In this document: positions 33,082 to 42,830 of the stretch, piece by piece
How the letters are laid out: every line of letters begins with the position of its first letter
How positions within the stretch are numbered: the first letter of the stretch is position 1
Assembly (NCBI GenBank): GCA_036365145.1
Contig: JAEOAD010000030.1
Coordinates: 10,254,001 to 10,318,000 of the forward strand
Origin: Orientallactaga sibirica
Lineage: Eukaryota; Chordata; Mammalia; Rodentia; Dipodidae
Direction: 5' to 3'
Length of the DNA stretch: 64,000 nt
Notes under the pieces: generated by a model
What the model saw: only the letters and a program-made list of their open reading frames with translations
Databases searched by the model: none
What the model was told of the DNA's origin: nothing
Made by a program: the position numbers and the translations under genes

Positions 33082-34454
33082 TTTTTTCATTTTTTAATGT
33101 TTATTACTATCAAGATGTTTCCTGTGGATACATCATGTGTTGGTACCCTCTTTTCTCCCCTCTCTGCCCCCATTCTATTGGGAATGCTCCTCAGTAGGGT
33201 TGCAGGTATTCCCCATGGGGTTGTAGTTTATGCATTATGGGAGCAGTAGTCAGTTATTTTGCGGGGGAGGAATGCCTCTGGGCAAGATGTTTCAACCTGT
33301 GGCTCTTACAATCTTTCTACCCCCTCTTCCACAAAATTCCCCGAGCCATGGTGGGTGGGTTTTAAGTCTACTTCAGTGATGAGCTCTTAGGAGCCTCTGG
33401 ATCTCTACATTGGTAGGTGTTGAGTATCCTCAGGGTCTGTCTCCTATACCCTGGTGCTGATTATCAAGAATAGCATGGAAGCAGAATTCTTGCTTATCTT
33501 CCCAGTTCCTCTGTCAGCTGTGGCTTGGCTGAAGTGGAAGGGGTAGTTTATCTCCTCCAGTCTCACTACTTTCTGAAAAAGAACAGATTCTCTAACAGAG
33601 AGTGAAGTCAGCATAGTTTAAATGTGATAAGTATTATTAATTTAGGGAGAATTTGATGTATGTAACCCCTCTTTTAGCCAAAGACTAGTGAGAGCTTGAC
33701 ACTGGAAAACATAATCTTTGTCTCCACAGGATTCTGTTCTAGTTCCCAATTCTAGATAATGGGTTCCTTTACACTGAGCAGATCTCTTGGCCAATTAGAA
33801 AGCTATTGATTACCTACCAAGGCTGTGTACCACTATTGCACAGGTGTGTACATCATGTCAGAGTATTTACTTCTGAGTAGTTTAGACCTCTGGTTGCTCA
33901 TACTGTTATTGGCCATTTTCGCACTAGACAGGCTAGCTGTCTTGGGAACTAGCTTCCTTCTGAATTCCAGCCAGGTTTCTTTGTGTTCTATGTCAGTAAC
34001 ATATGGTGTCTTCAGCTTAGATTTTGCCTCAGGCAGGTAACCAAGTGCTTTGACAAAAAGCTGTCTTGATTTGGGGACTTTGTAGGTCTCTCCAATCAAT
34101 AGCTCAATGAGGGTAGCAACAAATCTCTGATACTGGGAGTTACAGGTCAGAGACAGAAAAAAAATTTTTCTTTTAAGCTTAGGCTTCATCCCATGCTCAC
34201 AAGAGCCCTACTTTTCAGGTGCTCCCACTTACTCCTTATGAGGGTTATATCATTTATCCAAGGATAAGTGTTTCTATGGTATCTGCTCATTTTGGATTTA
34301 ATTTTGTGTTTGTTTTCCCTCATCCCCTTGCCCTAACCCCAACCTCTTACATCCCCATTGTCTGGGCCTTGAGTTGCCTATCAGGTACATCAGCAACTCG
34401 AGCAGGTCCAGGTTAGGAACTGCAGGTAAGTTCCGCCATGCAATGTTTTTCTTT
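33082..34454 (-). other. L1 3'UTR
   Basis: The complement shows the element's A-rich tail at 33082-33100, the GGGGCAGAGAGG-type purine stretch and the TAGAGAATCTGTTCTTTTTC segment near 33570-33600. A 118-codon frame (33833-34189) lies in it and is related to a frame in the L1 fragment at 53.4 kb. ORF2 ends about 34455, so this frame lies outside ORF2. Confidence 0.75.
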
Positions 34455-37400
34455 CTATGATTGTGTGAGTTTGCTGAGTATGATTTGTTCCAAGTCTGTC
34501 CATTTTTCTACGAACTTCATTGTATCATTTTTTCTTACTGCTGAGTAGAATTCCATTGTGTAAATGTACCACAACTTCATTATCCATTCATTCAATGATG
34601 GGTATCTGTGTTGATTCCAGATCTTATCTATAATGAATTGAGCAGCTATAAAGATGGTTCAGCAAATGTCTCTGTATTGATGCATGGAGCATTTAGGATA
34701 AGTAAGAGATAATTAAGATAAGTAAGAGAATACCTGGGACTGTTGGTACCTCTATATTCATCCTTTTCAGGAATCTCCAAATTGATTTATATAGTGGCTA
34801 TACAAATTTACATTCCCACCAACAGTGGATAAGGGTTCCTCTTTGCCCACATCCTCACCAACATTTGTAGTTAGATTTTTTTTAATGATTGTCGTCCTTA
34901 CTGGAGTAACGTGGAATCTCGTGGGTTTTTTTTTTTAATTTGCATTTCCCTAATTTTAAATATGTGGAAGATTTTCTTAAGTGTGTACTAGCCATTTGTA
35001 ATTCTTACTCTGAGAATTCCCTATTCCATTCTCTGCCCCACTTTTGGAGTGGGTTGTTTGATTTTTTTTTATAATTTTCTTTTTTGAGTTCTTTGTAGTT
35101 TCTAGATATTAGGCTTCTGTCAGTGGTATAGCTGGTGAAGATTTTCTCCCACTCAGTGAGTAAACTATTGACTCTGCTTATGGTATGTTTCTCTGTGCAA
35201 AAGCTTTTTTGTTTCATGAGATCACATTGGTTGAGTGATTGTTTAATTTCCTGGGATACTGGGCTTTTTGTTCAGGAAGTATTTTCCCAGTCCTATACTG
35301 TGGAGAGTTCCTCCTATTTTTTTCTAGTAATTGAAGAGTTTCAGGTCTTATATTGAGGTCTTTAATCCATTTGTATTTCATTTTTGTGTACGGAGAGATG
35401 AGTGGGTCTTTCATTTTTCCTGCATGTGGTCATCCAATTTGTCCAACACTGTTGAAGATGCTGTCTTTTCTCCAGTCTACATTATTGGCACCTTTGTCAA
35501 ATATCAAGCAGTTGTAGTTACTTGACCCAAGGTCTGTGTCTTCAACACTGTTTCATTGGTCTATGTTTCTGTTCTTATGCCAATACCATGATTTTGTTAC
35601 TGTGGCTTTGTAACATAGCTTTAGATTGGGTATGGTGATACCATCAGAGGTTTGTTTTTTTATTTCCCCTGAGGATATGTTTGGATGTCCAAGGCCTGCA
35701 GCCATTCTGTATGAATTTTGAGATCATGTTTTCAATCTCTGTTAAGAATGATGCTAGTATACTTATTGGTATTGCATTAAGTCTGTATATTGCTTTTGGT
35801 AGAATTGCCATTTTCACAATATTAATTCTACCCATTGAGGAGCATGGGAGGTTTTTCCATCTTCTCAAGGCCTCCTCCTTTTCTTTCTTGAGTATTTTTA
35901 TGTTTTCACTATATAGGTTTTTCACATCATTGGTTAATGTTATTCCAAGGTATTTTATTTTTTGTTGCTATTGAAAATGGAACAGCCTCATTGATTTCTT
36001 TCTCTGTATATTTGTTCTATGCATAAGAAAGGCTACTGACTTTTGTGCATTGATTTTTGTATCCTGCCACTTTAGTGAAGGTCCAAGAAGTTTTGAGATG
36101 GAGACTTTTGGGTCAGTAATGTATAGGATAATATTGTCTGCAAATAGGGCTAACCTGACTTCTTCCTTTCCAATTTGAATCCCTTTTATTTCTTTCTCCT
36201 GTCTTATTGCTTGGGCTAGTATTTCTACTACTATGTTGAAGAGCAGTGTAGAGAGTGGGAACCCATGTACTGTTCCCAGTCTCAATAGGAATTCCTTGAG
36301 TCTTTTCCCATTAAGTATTATTTGGGATTTGGGTGCTTCATATATGACCTTTATTGTGTTGAAATATAAACCCTCCATGCCTATTCTTTCCAGCATTTTG
36401 ATCACAAAGTGGTATTGCATATTGTCAAAGGCCTTCTCTGAATCAATTGAGATGATCATGTGGTTTTATGGTTAAGTTTATTTATGTAGTGTATTATCCG
36501 ATTTCCATATGTTGAACCATCCCTGCATCCCTGGGATGAAGCTTACTTGATCAAGGTGAATAATGATTTTGATATGTTGTTGAATTTGGTTTGTAAAGAT
36601 TTTCTTCAGGATCTTTGCATCTAAATTCATCAGGAATTTATGTGTATAGCTTTCTGTTCTTGTTGTATCTCTGTTTCATAAAAGGAGTGGGGAGGATTCC
36701 CTGGTCTCTGATTATGTGAAACAGTTTGAGAAATATGGTTTCAGTTCTTTTTTTTTCTTTACTAGTTATGTACATACTCAGTGTGTAAACAGCACATGTT
36801 TGTACCATCTTAGCCTCCTTCCTGTCCTCCCCACTCCAAAGGGACCCTCCTCATTGGGGATTCCAGTTATTGTGCATTGTAGGGGTAGCAATCAGTTATG
36901 GGGAAGAAGCAATGTCTCTGTGAATAATGTCCCAATTTATGGCTCTAACAATCTTTCTGCCCCCTTTTCCACGTATTTCCCTGAGCCATGTTGGGTTTGT
37001 TTTAGGTCTTCAGTGATGAGGTCTTGAGAGCCTTTGGGTCTCTGGATCTCTGGTTTGGTAGGAGGTGAGTATTGTTTGTGTCTATCTCCTTCACCCTTGG
37101 GCTGATACCAAATTTACCATGAAAAGCAGCATCCTTTCTCATTTCCCCAATTACTCTATGGTTTCAGCTGGGGCCCTGGTGAGGTTCAATGGGCTGATTC
37201 TATCCTCAGTTTCTGCGACCATCTAGTTTCAGTTCTTCAATGAAGGTTTGATAGAATTCAGCTGAGAAGCCATCCAGTCCTGGACTTTTCTTTGTGGGGA
37301 GGTTTATGATTACTTTTTCAATCATCATGGATGTGATAGGTTTGTTTAGGAGATTAATATGCTCTGAGTTTAGTTTTGGTAGGTGGTATGTGTCTAGGAA

Positions 37401-38632
37401 TGCATCCATTTCTTCCAGATTATCCCATTTTTTGGAGTAGAGGTTTTGGAAGTATGCCCTGATGATTCTTCAAATTTCATTGATGTCTGTTGTGACCTCT
37501 CTTTTTCATTTCTGATTCTGCTAATTTGAGACTTCTCTTTTTTCTGCTTGATTAAATTGTCCCAGGGGTTATCGATCTTGTTTATTTTTTTCAAAGAACC
37601 AGCTCTTGGTTTCATTTGTTTTTTAAATTGTTTTCTTATTTTCCATTTCATTAATTTCTGCTCAGATCTTGATTATTTCTTTCCATCTGGAGCTCTTGGG
37701 ATTGGATTCTCTCTGTCTTTGTTATGAAGGCATTTAATGCTATGAATTCTCCCCTTGGGACTGCCTTCATTGTGTCCCATAAGTTTTGGTAGGTTATGTT
37801 TTCATTATCATTCAATTCTAGGAATTTTACAATTTATTTTTTGACTTCTTTCACAACCCATTTATTGTTGAAAAGTGTGTTGTTTAGTCTCCAGGAGCAT
37901 TTGGAGTTTATCTTGTTGTTGATTAGTAGCTTTAAAGCATTGTGTTCTGATATGATACAGGAAGTTACTTCAATATTTATGAATTTATGGAGGCACACTT
38001 TATGGCCTAACATATGGTCTATTTTGGAGAAGGTTCCATAGGCTTCTGAGAAGAATGGGTATTCTGTAGACTTGGGTTGGAAAGTTCTGTAGATTCCATT
38101 AGATCTAGTGGATCTATAATGTTGTCAATCTCTATTATTCCTCTGTTGATTTTCTGCTTGGATGATCTGTCTATTGATGATAGTGGAGTGTTGAAGTCTA
38201 TTACTATGATGGTGTTGGTGTTTATTTCTGTTTTGTTGTCGAGTAGCTTTTGTTTTATAAACTATGGTGCACCTGTGTTTGGCACATATATAATCATGAT
38301 TGTGATGTTCTCATGTTGGATCATTACCTGATGAGTAAGAAGTTACCTTCTTTGTCTTTTTTGATTACTTTTGGTTTGAAGTCTATTTTATCAGGTATTA
38401 ATATAGCAACACCTGCTTGGTTTTTATTTCCATTTGCTTGGAATATCATTTTCCATCCTTTCACGCTGAGAGGTATCTGTCTTTACTGGCGAAGTAGGTT
38501 TCTTGAAGACAGCAATTAAAATGGTCCCATTTTTTGTTTGATCCACCCTGATAACTTGTGTCTTTTGATGGGTTAGTTAAGACCATTAATATTTAAGGTT
38601 ATTACTATGAGGTTCAAATTAATCCCTGCCAT
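34455..38632 (-). pseudogene. L1 ORF2 remnant, split by a nested insertion
   Basis: ORF2p combines endonuclease, RT and a Cys-rich end. A plausible start is ATG at 38632 (MAGINLNLIVITLNINGL, the endonuclease N-terminus). The linker reads LWDTMKAV near 37780. The RT N-side ([21 protein letters not shown]) ends at 37238, where the nested element begins. It resumes at 36738. The best later frames are 163 codons at 35968-36459 and 93 codons at 35644-35925. The first shows [35 protein letters not shown] with FADN in place of FADD, and LSTLLFNIVVEILAQAIRQE. The C-terminus (HTMEFYSAVRKN-like reading) ends near 34455. Confidence 0.88.
36750..37225 (-). mobile_element. nested L1 3' end insertion inside ORF2
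   Basis: A 476-bp, 5'-truncated L1 3'UTR in the same orientation as its host L1. Its A tail is the T run beginning at 36750. Perfect 12-bp target-site duplication GTTTCAGTTCTT lies at 36738-36749 and 37226-37237. Deleting the insert and one copy restores a continuous host ORF2 reading across the site. Internal landmarks match the 3'UTR at 15.6-16.2 kb, for example the complement of GCCCCAGCTGAAACCATAGA. Confidence 0.93.
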
Positions 38633-38806
38633 GAAGAGGTGTTTTATGGGTTTTTGTGTTTCCTTGTATTTTGTACTATTTTGAACCTGGTCTACTTTTG
38701 GTTATTGTGATCTTTTTCTTGTTGGCTCTTAAGATTGGTTGTTTGACTCTTCTGTGTGTGTATTCCCTCATGTAGTCTCTGAAGGTTTGGCTTTGTGTTC
38801 ATATAA

Positions 38807-39933
38807 TCATAGAGTTGACTTTTTAATGGAAAATTTTCCTTTACCATCTATTATGAGGGATATTTTTGTGGGGTAGAGTAGCTTGGGTTGAAAGCCATAG
38901 TTTTTTAGACTTTGAAGTGTGCCATTCCAGGCCCTTCTGGCTTTCAGGGTTTCCATTGATAAATCTGATATAATTCTGATGGAATTGCCTTTGTTTGTAG
39001 TGAGTTGTTTCTCTCTTGCTTCTTTCAGCACTCTCCCTTTGTTTTCATTGTTAAGAGTTTTAATTATGATGTGCCTTGGAGAGTTTCTTCTTTGGTCCTG
39101 TCTTTTTGGTATCTTGTGGACTTCTTGTATCTGGATGGGTCTTTGTTTTGAGAGCTTGGGAAAATTTTCTTCAATAATTTTGTTGAATATGTTCTCTATG
39201 CCTCTGGCCTGGAATTCCTCTCCTTCTGGTATACCCATGATCCAGATGTTTGGTAGTTTTAGGATATACCACAGTTCTTTCATATTCTGTTCACTTGATT
39301 TTTTTTAACTTAGCAAAGTTTTTGGCCTCCTGATGAATTTCTTCTGTCTTTCTTCCAGGTCAGATGTTCTGTCTTCCACATGAGTAACTCTGTAAGTGAG
39401 GCATTCTAGAGAGGTTTTTATAAACTCTAGTTGAGTTTTGTTTTCTATTGTTATTTTCCATTGTTTCCATCTCTTTTTTTTTTTTTTTTTTTTTTAGGTA
39501 AAATTTCAATTTGAGTTCTGATTTTCTTGTTGCTTCCTGGAATTCATTCTTGCATTTGATCAAGTCTTCATTAAGCTTAATCAGTCAGTTATTTAGAACT
39601 TCGATTGACTCACCTTCAATTCATTCATAACTCTTTTGAGAGTTCTAAAATTTTCTTCAATCAAGTTAAGCCTACTGTCAAATGCTGAATGCTCTAAGTG
39701 ATGATTCTGTTCAAGTTCATTGATATGTTTGTTAGTTTTTTGATGGTTTGCTTCCAGTTCAGCAATTCTTTTGATCAGGGTCTCATTGGTTGGTATGTTT
39801 TCATTTTGGGATTAAATTTCTATTGATTTCTCTATGATGTCATTGGAGGCTTCGATTGTGGGACTTGGTATCCTTGGTGGAGATCTGTCAGTTTTCTGAC
39901 TTTCATTGGCTTTTTTGCATTGTGGTCTACCAT
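38807..39933 (-). pseudogene. L1 ORF1 remnant (RNA-binding chaperone)
   Basis: ORF1p is the L1 nucleic-acid-binding trimer. The start is inferred at 39933 (MVDHNAKKPMKVRKL). A coiled-coil-like part follows (IAELEANHQKTNKHINELEQ). The best frame, 158 codons at 38807-39283, carries the RRM and C-terminal domain. It shows IMGIPEGEEFQARGIENIF, ENFPKLSKQRPIQIQEVHKI and RHIIIKTLNNENKGRVLKEA. It ends at a TGA at 38807. A T/A homopolymer at about 39474-39495 (Lys-rich in frame) and several stops break the frame. Confidence 0.85.
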
Positions 39934-39939
39934 TCTTGG

Positions 39940-40596
39940 GGAGACACTTTATTCTATTGAGAAGGAATTAAGTTTCTGTCCTTGTAGGATCTTTCCAGGG
40001 TAGTCTGTTTTAAATGTGAACTAGATTGTTTTACTATTGTATCATGGGGTTATAAACACCCCATGGAGTGGAGATTGCAGGTACATCAAAGGCACCTGAA
40101 GAACTGGGAGCACTGGCCTACTCACTCCACTTGCACTTACTCTTCAGCATGTGGGAATCACAGGTTGGGGAACCAGGCAACAGGAAGCTGGACAGCTGGA
40201 GGCTAGAGGCCTGCTCTTAAAGGGGCCAGCACCCTCTGACTCAGAGGAACAGGGATGTCAGTGCCCAGGAGCCAATCAGGATACCAGAGCAAAAAGCCTG
40301 CTTCCACAGCCCCCACACAGGGACCAGGCCTCCCCAAGCCAGGCACAGGGTGATCTTCCAGGACTAGGGAACTTGGAGGAGCCAGAGAACAGGGATCTGG
40401 CCTACTCACTTCATGCCCACATGGACCCTCTTGTGCAGGTTATCTGGGAATTGGGGACCCGGAGACACTTCAGTCAGGAAGGTGGAGCAAGGAGTCTCCT
40501 TCTACAGCAAGTTCGCAGGGTCCAAGAAGTCCCAAGCCAGCTGCAGGTGGACCAGGAAATTGGGAGGAGCCATGGAACAGGGATCTGGCCTATGCC
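39940..40596 (-). promoter_or_regulatory. L1 5'UTR with degenerate tandem monomers
   Basis: GC-richer than its surroundings. The motif GAACAGGGATCTGGCCTA occurs at 40387 and 40575, 188 bp apart, each preceded by GAGCC. The weaker related CTGGCCTACTCACT occurs at 40113. Rodent L1 promoters are commonly built of tandem monomers, so this is probably the promoter region. A 153-codon antisense (plus-strand) frame lies at 40151-40612. Confidence 0.65.
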
Positions 40597-40610
40597 CAAA
40601 ACTGCTATTT

Positions 40611-41300
40611 AAAGTAGCCCAAAGGTATACTCAGCTAGCACAGTAGAATATGAGACTCTTAAAGTAGCCTAAAATCTAACTATAATTTTGGACAAACTAT
40701 TTACACATGGTATCAATTCCTAGTTCATGGTCAATCTAATTTCATTTCTGTCATTTCAAAAATTAAGCCTGAAGTACCCACCTACTTCTTTGAATTAAAT
40801 TATCTTCCAAAATTGAACCAAAAGCCTCTAAAACCAGCTTTGAAGCTAAGATGCTTAGAGAATGTTTATGTCCTTTGTAACAATGCACATCTCATTTGCT
40901 TTTGAAATTTCAGAAGAGGATAGGAAAATCCCTTAAAGATTTTGTTAGTTTAAAAAAGATATTTAAAGTAGCATTGATTATATACTCACTTAAAATGAAG
41001 AGGCTTTTGCCCTAAATTAATGTACATGACTTGAAATTGACTCATGATCACCTATAAACATACATTGAGAAGAAATCTGATGTAATTTTTAAGTATGAAT
41101 TTTGCTATTAACTGATGGTGATGGTTAATTTTGTGTGTCATGTATTGGTCCACAGTCCCCAGATATGTGGTCAAACATTATTCCAGCTTATCTGGGACCA
41201 GATAGCAAATTTATAGCTGTCTCCAATTGACTGTATGAATAAGAGGAGCCAAGAGACAAACTTACTCTTAAGAGGAAACTGACTTTACTCCTAAGAAAAA
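40611..41300. other. unassigned sequence
   Basis: AT-rich flank of the L1. 41110-41225 (TGATGGTTAATTTTGTGTGT, CCCAGATATGTGGTCAAACA) resembles a widespread mammalian interspersed repeat that I cannot name reliably. Confidence 0.35.
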
Positions 41301-41304
41301 GAGA

Positions 41305-41657
41305 GTTTATGAAACTGAAGCAGAGCAAAGGAAACAATTACCTGACTAAATAGGCACTTTGCAGAATAGAAGATAATCTCTGCTAGCTAGAGGAGTTATA
41401 TTGAGTCTATATAAAAAACTCAAAAATTAAACAATAAAAAATCAACTCAGGGAGTAAATGGGCTAATGAAGTGAACAGAGTTCTTAAAAGATGAAATACA
41501 GGGGCTGGACAGATGGCTTAGTGGTTAAGTGCTTGCCTGTGAAGCCTAAGGATCCCAGTTCGAGGCTTAATTCACCAGTACCCACGTAAACCAGATGCAA
41601 AAGATGGCACATGCATCTGGAGTTCGTTTGCAATGATTGGAGGCCCTGATGTGCCAT

Positions 41658-41689
<32 letters not shown>

Positions 41690-41960
41690 CCTCTTTCTCT
41701 CTCAGCCTGTCACTCTCTAATAAATAAATAAAAATAAACAAACAAACAAAAGATGAAATACAAAATACAAATATGAAAACATATTAAATCTCACTAGACA
41801 TCATAGAAATAAGTTTAAATTACATTGAGATTCCACCACCCCAGACAGAAGGGCAATCATTAAGCAAATAACAAATGTTGAGGAAACAGAGAAACTGAGT
41901 AATATTACTACCCATCCTTCCTTGAGAAAAGACTATAATTTGGGATGGTATGAGAAACAG
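41305..41960 (+). mobile_element. L1 ORF2 fragment split by a SINE
   Basis: Plus-strand ORF2 C-terminal sequence (GAAACTGAAGCAGAGCAAAG, GCAGAATAGAAGATAATCTC, AAAAATTAAACAATAAAAAA) continues after the SINE with TAAATTACATTGAGATTCCA. Stops are frequent, so it is an old relic. Confidence 0.75.
41501..41747 (+). mobile_element. Dip-like tRNA-derived SINE with perfect TSD
   Basis: Full-length copy: GGGGCTGGACAGATGGCTTA head, CATCTGGAGTTCGTTTGCAA, CT run, TAATAAATAAATAAAAATAA tail. A perfect 15-bp target-site duplication AAAAGATGAAATACA flanks it at 41486-41500 and 41748-41762. It interrupts the L1 fragment. Confidence 0.95.
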
Positions 41961-42149
41961 CAGTTACTGCCAGCAAGGCTCACATGAACCATTAGGAATA
42001 CTTTGTTATTGTCATTTGGGGTCCGTATGAATATAAAGGACTAAATACAATAGAATCAGGACAGGTGTCATTGAAGGAACTGGATGTAAGAGAGCTGAAA
42101 TTTGTTCAGTTCACTGGGCTAGATAGGATGGTGTTCACCTGAGAATTAA

Positions 42150-42490
42150 GAAAGAAGTGTTAGGTAAAATATTTGCTGTGCAAGCATTAGTACCTGCATT
42201 TAGATCACCAGAGGACCTGCAAATACAGATACTATAGTGCAAGCATTTATCATCCCAGTGTGCCTACAGTGAGAAGGGAGGTAAAGACAGGAGAATCTCC
42301 TAGAAATTTGCAGGCAGCTATCCTGGAAAATGCAGTGGTGATCAATGAGAAAACCTGCCTCAAACAAGGTAGAAGATTAGAACTGACAGCCAAAGTTGAT
42401 CTCTGACTTCTGTACATACCTCACAATACACATGTGCCTGTACTTACACAAACACACACACATGCACACACACACACACACACACACAAA
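42150..42490 (+). mobile_element. B4-like composite SINE with (CA)n end
   Basis: Diverged head (GGTAAAATATTTGCTGTGCA), TCATCCCAGTGTGCCTACAG, AAAACCTGCCTCAAACAAGG and CATGTGCCTGTACTTACACA. It ends in an interrupted CA tract at 42447-42488. Confidence 0.65.
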
Positions 42491-42830
42491 ATAGAATGAA
42501 GTTATGAAGTTAATCCAACAGGAACCTTGGCTTTGCTGAACTCCATTGTGAGGCATAATCTTTACAAGGTAGGAAAGGTGCTGGCCACTCTGAATTATTT
42601 AGACTGGTGTGTAAGTAAGTTTATGAAGTATTAGAGCAATTGAGAAGAGATGAAGATGGAGAAAAGGAGACAAAGGGTCCAGGTCACTCAAGGGCAAATT
42701 TGTGTTGAGCTCAAGTTCCTAAAGGAGAAACTGGTGGAAAGGCAAATGTGCTTTTGACCCTTTCAGAGGCTTTAAAGGCTGAATAGCAGTTCACCAAAAT
42801 AACAGAAAATTTGTATAGGTGATATATACT
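42490..42830. other. unassigned sequence
   Basis: No feature recognised in this 340-bp stretch up to the next LTR. Confidence 0.4.

Larger units (their letters stand above)
33082..40596 (-). mobile_element. near-full-length L1 with probable target-site duplication and nested insertion
   Basis: Minus-strand order: 5'UTR with repeated units (about 39940-40596), ORF1 (38807-39933), ORF2 (about 34455-38632, interrupted), and 3'UTR with A-rich tail (33082-34454). Flanks carry a candidate 14-bp duplication, CAAAACTACTATTT at 33068-33081 and CAAAACTGCTATTT at 40597-40610, with one mismatch. Removing the 488 bp of nested insertion plus its duplication leaves about 7.0 kb, a normal rodent L1 length. 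Both ORFs have stops and frameshifts, so it is inactive. Confidence 0.88.

Noticed and set aside
36750..37237. An internally deleted or spliced L1 whose ORF2 joins directly to its 3'UTR
   Set aside because: The perfect 12-bp GTTTCAGTTCTT duplication and the continuing ORF2 on the far side show a nested insertion, not splicing or deletion.
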